NCBI GenBank assembly: GCA_041685075.1
Contig: JAWLGN010000213.1
Span: forward strand, 1 to 9,509
Direction of reading: 5' to 3'
DNA length: 9,509 nt
Origin: JAMCRM01 sp041685075
GTDB taxonomy: Bacteria; Acidobacteriota; Terriglobia; Bryobacterales; Bryobacteraceae
In this document: piece after piece, positions 5,142 to 9,509 of the stretch
Layout of the letters: each line of letters starts with the position of its first letter
Position numbering within the stretch: position 1 is the first letter of the stretch
Notes under the pieces: generated by a model
The model's input: the letters and a program-made list of their open reading frames with translations, nothing else
What the model was told of the DNA's origin: nothing
Databases searched by the model: none
Made by a program: the position numbers and the translations under genes

Positions 5142-5771
5142 CTACGCTTCGGACGGCGGTGTGCCCCAATCGCATGCCAGCGCGAAGGCCACCGCCGTTT
5201 GCGCGCGCGGCGCTCTCTCGGCTTCCATGCGGGTGAGGATTTCGTCTTCCATACCGCTGGGGTCGATCTCAACGCGGCAGGCTTCCACTTCAGCCGCGGA
5301 TGCTCCCACGAAACACAGTCTGCAGGGCGGCAGATCCTCGCCTCCGATGCGCACCGGCGGTCCGTAGGTGCGGCAGGATAGAGGGCGCCAGTCGTAGAGA
5401 TCGCAGGCGCCGGTTTCCGGATCGAGTGCCGGGCAGGGTTCGGCCGCCCAGCGCGCGCAGAACGCCTCCTCGGCGGCTTCATCGGCGACGAAGAGGCCGC
5501 GTTCGGCGTCGCCGGGGAAGTCCTGCGCCATGGCCTCTACGTTCAGCCGGGCGCGTTCGATGACGCGCGCGGCCCGCGCCGCATCCCGGCGGGTCAATTC
5601 CTCCAGGCCCTCCCGCAGGCGCCGCCGATCCAGCATATTGATAGGAAACGGCCCGATGCAGCACTCCGTGCAGCCGCGGCGGCAGGCAAGACGGGACCCG
5701 GCACGGCGCGCGGAACCCTCCAGGGCTTCCCCGATTACCGCCAGCAACTGCCGGTCGCCCGTGGTGTCCAT
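5142..5771 (-). CDS. YkgJ-family cysteine-cluster protein (putative metal/Fe-S binding)
   Basis: This 209-residue soluble protein carries the cysteine pattern of the YkgJ (CxxCxxCC) family, presumed to bind zinc or an iron-sulfur cluster; its biochemical role is unknown. The first cluster is Cys30-x3-Cys34-x2-Cys37-Cys38 (CRRGCTECC). The second includes Cys113 in EPCPALD, Cys123 in GACDLYDWRP and Cys133 in LSCRTYGPP, the usual wording of the family. Cys150, Cys153 and Cys165 lie further on. The helical middle part is rich in Arg, Ala and Glu. The ATG at 5771 follows TAGTAT by eight bases on the minus strand, and a weak GGA lies just before it. It is divergent from PEP carboxylase across 50 bases and convergent with the glycine-zipper gene across one base. 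Nothing shows whether it acts with PEP carboxylase. Confidence 0.85.
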   Translation of the reverse strand: MDTTGDRQLLAVIGEALEGSARRAGSRLACRRGCTECCIGPFPINMLDRRRLREGLEELTRRDAARAARVIERARLNVEAMAQDFPGDAERGLFVADEAAEEAFCARWAAEPCPALDPETGACDLYDWRPLSCRTYGPPVRIGGEDLPPCRLCFVGASAAEVEACRVEIDPSGMEDEILTRMEAERAPRAQTAVAFALACDWGTPPSEA

Positions 5772-5821
5772 CTTTTTCCATACTACCCCGGGGTGTCCGT
5801 GAAAAACTGGTGGAGAGAACC
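5772..5821. promoter_or_regulatory. Divergent promoter region of YkgJ-family gene and ppc
   Basis: Fifty bases separate the two divergent genes. On the minus strand TAGTAT (5780-5785) is a good -10 for the YkgJ-family gene. The overlapping CATACT (5779-5784) could serve as a poorer -10 for ppc. A perfect 10-base palindrome, ACCCCGGGGT (5785-5794), abuts both. No clear -35 is visible on either strand. GGAGAG (5812-5817), four bases before the ppc ATG, is the ppc ribosome-binding site. Confidence 0.45.
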
Positions 5822-8554
5822 ATGACCACTCCCGAAGAACTGTTGCGGACCGGCTTCCGCAAGTGGGATCAGGATTTTCATTACCTGTTGGAGTGCTTCT
5901 GCCGCATGCTGGCCGGCATAGGAGAGCACCAGCTGGCCAGCCTGGTGGAGCACACGTTTCTGGCCCCTCCGGCGCCGGAAGGCAGGCTACCGGAGCGCGG
6001 CCCGCAGGCGCTCTCGATCACCTTCCAGTTGCTGAACATGGCGGAGGAGAATACCGCCAACCAGTTGCGACGGCTGCGGGAGACGGCCTACGGCCCTGCC
6101 AGCGAGCAGGGCTCCTGGCCCTATCAGCTCCACCAACTGCGCCTGGCCGGATTCACTGAAGCCGAGTTGCGGGAGGCCTTCCCGCACGTGCACATTCAGC
6201 CCGTGCTGACCGCGCACCCCACCGAAGCCAAGCGCGCCACTGTGCTGGAGCACCACCGCGAACTCTACCTGCTGCTGGTGGAACGCGAAAATCCCAACCG
6301 CAGCCCCATGGAGCAGGAGGGAATGCGGCGGGCCATTGAGGCGGTACTGGAGCGCCTCTGGCGCACGGGCGAAATCTTCCTCGAACGGCCCGATGTAGAC
6401 GCGGAAGTGCGCAACGTGCTGCATTACCTCGCCAGTGTCTTCCCGGCCGTGCTGCCCATTCTGACGGACCGGTACCGGCAATCCTGGGAGTGGGCCTTTC
6501 CGGGGACCGAGCCGCCCCCCGAGCCACGCCTGACCTTCGGCAACTGGGTGGGGGGCGACCGCGACGGCCACGCGGGCGTCACCACCGAAGTGACGGTGCG
6601 GACGCTGGAGATTTTCCGCGAGGCCGCCCTGCGGCTATGGCGCGAGCATCTCGAACAGGCCGCTGCGCGGCTCAGCCTGGCGGAACTGTTGCAGGCGCCG
6701 CCGCCGGCGCTGGTGGAGGCCATCGAGCAGGGCGCCGCCATGATCCCGGACCGCCCCGAGGTGCTGGCCCGCAACCCCGAGGAGCCGTGGCGCCGGATGC
6801 TGAATATCATGCTGGCGCGGCTGCCGGCCAAGCCGCCGGCGCCCTATCACTATCGCCGCGCCGAAGAGTTGCAGGCCGACCTGGCGATGCTGGCCGCCTC
6901 GCTCGAGGAAGTCGGGGCACGCCGGCTGGCCGAAGCCGAGGTGCGGCCGCTCGAACGCATGGCCGCCACCTTCGGTTTCCACCTGGCCTCCCTAGACATC
7001 CGCCAGAACAGCGCTTTCCATGACCGCGCCCTGGCGCAACTACTCGCCGCCGCGGGTCTCGACGGCGCGGACTACCCGGAGTGGAGCGAAGAGCGCCGGC
7101 GCGAGCTGCTGGACCGCGAACTCTCCTCCCCGCGCCCCTTCGCCGTGGGATCCGCTTACCTGCCCTACGAGGCGGGCGCCACCGTGGGGGTGTTTCGCGC
7201 GGCGCGCAAGTGGATGGAGCGCTACGGGCACCGCGCTCTCGGCACCCTCATCGTGAGCATGACGCGCGACGTCTCGGACCTGCTCAACGTCTACCTGCTG
7301 GCGCGCGAGGCGGGACTGGTGCGCGCCGCCGAGGAGGGGCTGGTCTGCGGCATCCCCATCACGCCGCTGTTCGAGACCATCGAGGACCTGGAGCGCAGCG
7401 GCCGCGTGCTGGCCGAGTTCCTGGCGCATCCCATGACCGCGCGCAGCCTGCGCTACCTCCAGCAGCGCGACGCCCGCGCGCGCCCCTTGCAGGAGGTCAT
7501 GGTGGGCTACAGCGACAGCAACAAAGACGGCGGCATCCTGGCCAGCCAGTGGTTTCTGCGCAGGGCGCAGGCGGAGATGTCGGAAGTAGCGCGGCGCGCG
7601 GGCGTGGACCTGCGCTTCTTCCACGGGCGCGGCGGCACGGTGGGGCGGGGCGCCGGCCCTACCTACGCGTTTCTGGAATCGCTGGCCCCCGGCACGCTGC
7701 ACGGCGAGATGCGGGTGACCGAGCAGGGCGAGGTGATCTCGCAAAAGTACGCCAACCGGATCACCGCCACGCAGCACCTGGAGCGCCTGCTGGCCGGGGT
7801 GAGCCGCTGGTCCGTGGTGCACGCGCGCCAGACCCGGGGCCCCGCGCATCCCGCCGAAGAGATGTTCGAAAGCGTGGCGCTGGCCAGCCGCGAAGCCTAC
7901 CGGAAGCTGATCGCCGGCGAGGGCTTTGTGGAGTTCTTCTCCGACGCGACCCCCATCGATGCCATCGAGTGCAGCCGCATGGGGTCGCGCCCGGCGCGCC
8001 GCACGGGCAAGCGGACCATACACGACCTGCGGGCCATCCCCTGGGTGTTCAGTTGGGGCCAGGCTCGCTTCAACCTGCCGGGCTGGTACGGGGTGGGGAG
8101 CGGTTTCGAAGCCGTGCGCGAGAGCGACCCCGCCGCCTGGCGCCTGCTCCAGCGCGCCGCGCACGAGTGGCCGTTCCTGGTCTACGTGCTCCACAACGTC
8201 GAGTTCGCTGTGGCGGCGGCTTCCCCGGAGATCATGGCGGAGTATGCGGCGCTGGTGGACGATAGGGAACTGCGCGAGCGAGCGCTGGCGCAGATCCTGG
8301 CGGAGTACGAGCGCGCGCGCCGTGTGCTGGAGGATCTGTTCGGCGGGGAAATCGCGCAGCGGAGGCCGCGGTTGGTGAAAACCATCGCCATGCGCCGGGA
8401 GGCGCTGCTGCGCCTGCATCGCGAACAGATCGCGCTGCTGCGGGAGTGGCGCCCGCTCCGGCACGAGGGCCGCGCCGCCGAAGCCGAGGCCGTGCTGGAC
8501 TCCCTGCTGGTAACCGTCAACGCCATCGCCGGGGCGTTGAAAACCACCGGATAA
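5822..8554 (+). CDS. ppc: Phosphoenolpyruvate carboxylase
   Basis: This 910-residue enzyme carboxylates phosphoenolpyruvate with bicarbonate to oxaloacetate, refilling the TCA cycle in the cytoplasm. The length is normal for bacterial-type PEP carboxylase, and the signatures are intact. TAHPTE at 130-135 holds catalytic His132. GGDRDGH is at 244-250. GYSDSNKDGG is at 562-571. FHGRGGTVGRG at 600-610 holds His601, Arg603 and Arg609. The SRPARR and RAIPWVFSW region starts at 722. The GYSDSNKDGG form recalls the actinobacterial type more than E. coli, from memory. The C-terminus is KTTG where most enzymes end in (Q/R)NTG. The ATG at 5822 is chosen because GGAGAG sits four bases before it; an in-frame GTG at 5810 overlaps that site. 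It ends 12 bases from the convergent oxidoreductase gene. Allosteric control by aspartate or malate may be altered; see findings. Confidence 0.97.
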   Translation: MTTPEELLRTGFRKWDQDFHYLLECFCRMLAGIGEHQLASLVEHTFLAPPAPEGRLPERGPQALSITFQLLNMAEENTANQLRRLRETAYGPASEQGSWPYQLHQLRLAGFTEAELREAFPHVHIQPVLTAHPTEAKRATVLEHHRELYLLLVERENPNRSPMEQEGMRRAIEAVLERLWRTGEIFLERPDVDAEVRNVLHYLASVFPAVLPILTDRYRQSWEWAFPGTEPPPEPRLTFGNWVGGDRDGHAGVTTEVTVRTLEIFREAALRLWREHLEQAAARLSLAELLQAPPPALVEAIEQGAAMIPDRPEVLARNPEEPWRRMLNIMLARLPAKPPAPYHYRRAEELQADLAMLAASLEEVGARRLAEAEVRPLERMAATFGFHLASLDIRQNSAFHDRALAQLLAAAGLDGADYPEWSEERRRELLDRELSSPRPFAVGSAYLPYEAGATVGVFRAARKWMERYGHRALGTLIVSMTRDVSDLLNVYLLAREAGLVRAAEEGLVCGIPITPLFETIEDLERSGRVLAEFLAHPMTARSLRYLQQRDARARPLQEVMVGYSDSNKDGGILASQWFLRRAQAEMSEVARRAGVDLRFFHGRGGTVGRGAGPTYAFLESLAPGTLHGEMRVTEQGEVISQKYANRITATQHLERLLAGVSRWSVVHARQTRGPAHPAEEMFESVALASREAYRKLIAGEGFVEFFSDATPIDAIECSRMGSRPARRTGKRTIHDLRAIPWVFSWGQARFNLPGWYGVGSGFEAVRESDPAAWRLLQRAAHEWPFLVYVLHNVEFAVAAASPEIMAEYAALVDDRELRERALAQILAEYERARRVLEDLFGGEIAQRRPRLVKTIAMRREALLRLHREQIALLREWRPLRHEGRAAEAEAVLDSLLVTVNAIAGALKTTG

Positions 8555-8566
8555 CCAGCAGTGCCG

Positions 8567-9509
8567 CTACACGCTCGCCGGGTCCGGATGCACCCAGGGA
8601 GCGCGATAGGGCCGGGCCAGCAGGCGGTTGGCCTCCTCGTCGCCGGCGATGCGCCCGCGGGCGGCGTCCCATTCCAGCGTGCGGCCGGTCTGGAGCGCCA
8701 GGTTGGCCAGGATGCAGCTCGCCGTCGAGATGTGGCCCTGTTCGATATCCGCCACCGGCTTGCTGCGCGTGGCGCGCGCGGCCAGGAAGTCCAGCATGTG
8801 GCGGCGGATGGCGGGGGCCACGTGGCGCTCCAGCCGCTCCTCGGTCTTATCCTCGGGATACTGCTCGAGTTCGTAGGTCACATCGACGTGGATGGGGGTG
8901 GCGCCCTTCTCGAGCGGGATGAAATCGTAACCCATCACCCCGGCCTTCAGGGTGCCCTTGTCCCCGTAGAAGATGGCGCCCCAGTAATAAGCCGGATCCA
9001 CCTGCGCGCCCCAACTGCGGTGCTGCCAGACCATGCGCAGGTCGTCGAACTCGTAGGTGGCGGTCTGGGTATCGGGGATGTTGGGCTTGCTGTCGCGGTG
9101 TACCAGCAGGCCGCCGGTGGAGCTGACGCGCTGCGGCCAGCCGAGGTCGAGCATCCAGCGGGCCATGTCGAGCATGTGGATGCCCATGTCCCCGATGGTG
9201 CCGTTGCCGTACTCCATGAAGCGGCGCCAGCTACCGGGATGCACCAGGGAGTTGTAGGGGCGCATGGGCGCCGGACCGGTCCACATCTCGTAATCCAGGT
9301 GCTCGGGCGGGGCGGTATCGGGCGGGTTCAGGCCCGGGCGCATGCGGCTGTAGCAGAAGATCTCGACCAGCGCGATGCGGCCCAGCCGGCCGGAGCGGAT
9401 GAAGCGGTCGCGCGCTTCCACCAGGTGCGGAGTGCTGCGCCGCTGCGTCCCCACCTGCACGACGCGCCCGTACTTGCGCGCCGCGGCCACCATGGCCTGG
9501 CCCTCGACA
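8567..9509 (-). CDS. Gfo/Idh/MocA-family oxidoreductase (C-terminal part, start outside window)
   Basis: The frame is open to the right edge with no start that fits the family. The visible 313 residues begin in VEGQAMVAAARKYGRVVQVGTQ, which in this family is the latter part of the NAD(P)-binding Rossmann domain, so roughly the first 100-150 residues are missing. The rest is the C-terminal dehydrogenase domain, with GSWRRFMEYGNGTIGDMGIH and the probable catalytic His at visible residue 111 in GIHMLDMARW. It ends in a segment common in this subfamily (GDEEANRLLARPYRAPWVHP). These enzymes oxidise or reduce sugars, inositols or related polyols with a bound nicotinamide cofactor. The subfamily seen here often carries a Tat signal, but that end is not in the window. 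The substrate is unknown. The stop codon lies 12 bases from the end of the convergent ppc gene. Confidence 0.92.
   Translation of the reverse strand, partial: VEGQAMVAAARKYGRVVQVGTQRRSTPHLVEARDRFIRSGRLGRIALVEIFCYSRMRPGLNPPDTAPPEHLDYEMWTGPAPMRPYNSLVHPGSWRRFMEYGNGTIGDMGIHMLDMARWMLDLGWPQRVSSTGGLLVHRDSKPNIPDTQTATYEFDDLRMVWQHRSWGAQVDPAYYWGAIFYGDKGTLKAGVMGYDFIPLEKGATPIHVDVTYELEQYPEDKTEERLERHVAPAIRRHMLDFLAARATRSKPVADIEQGHISTASCILANLALQTGRTLEWDAARGRIAGDEEANRLLARPYRAPWVHPDPASV

Noticed and set aside
7040..8464. Long minus-strand frame (474 codons) and plus-strand frame 7081-8265 inside ppc
   Set aside because: Both overlap the intact PEP carboxylase with all its catalytic motifs; their low-complexity Arg/Ala/Gly/His composition marks them as shadows.
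1..9509. CRISPR array, tRNA/rRNA gene, insertion sequence or phage module
   Set aside because: No regularly spaced repeats, tRNA-like cloverleaf, transposase, integrase or structural phage protein was found on either strand.

Overview
The window is GC-rich bacterial chromosomal DNA from a Gram-negative (diderm) organism. A TolC-type outer-membrane protein and an adaptor-like lipoprotein imply an outer membrane. The tandem short glycine-zipper proteins, the Gfo/Idh/MocA oxidoreductase and the style of the ECF sigma factor recall Acidobacteriota (Solibacter/Bryobacter-like). That placement is inferred from remembered family traits, not from a marker gene. No rRNA, tRNA, CRISPR, insertion sequence, phage gene or integrase was seen. 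Genes are closely packed and no intergenic stretch exceeds about 110 bases.

Layout. (1) 1-1442, minus strand: a TolC-family efflux channel followed one base later by the start of a lipoprotein cut by the window edge, probably the periplasmic adaptor of an RND-type pump. (2) 1549-3982, plus strand, divergent from the pump: an OsmC-family thiol peroxidase, an ECF sigma factor, a small zinc-binding anti-sigma factor overlapping the sigma gene by 29 bases, and a membrane polyferredoxin with two CxxxCP and two 4Fe-4S motifs. (3) 4075-5140, plus strand: two tandem paralogues, each with an N-terminal membrane anchor, a Pro/Ala-rich linker and a C-terminal glycine zipper. (4) 5142-5771, minus strand: a YkgJ-type cysteine-cluster protein, divergent from (5) 5822-8554, plus strand: a complete phosphoenolpyruvate carboxylase. 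(6) 8567-9509, minus strand: the C-terminal part of a Gfo/Idh/MocA oxidoreductase, convergent with PEP carboxylase.

How the parts may work together. The most coherent unit is OsmC, sigma and anti-sigma. The anti-sigma has a Cys-x25-His-x3-Cys-x2-Cys arrangement matching, from memory, the spacing of the redox-sensing RsrA of Streptomyces. Beside a peroxide-reducing OsmC protein and an Fe-S membrane protein, this suggests a thiol/peroxide-stress regulatory module. The idea is plausible but unproven.

Other points of interest are three helically phased CGTAAA repeats before the first glycine-zipper gene, several genes whose start codon lies only 6-8 bases after a -10-like hexamer (possible leaderless mRNAs), and PEP carboxylase substitutions at positions that bind the aspartate/malate inhibitor in E. 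coli. I found no clearly new defence or mobile system.
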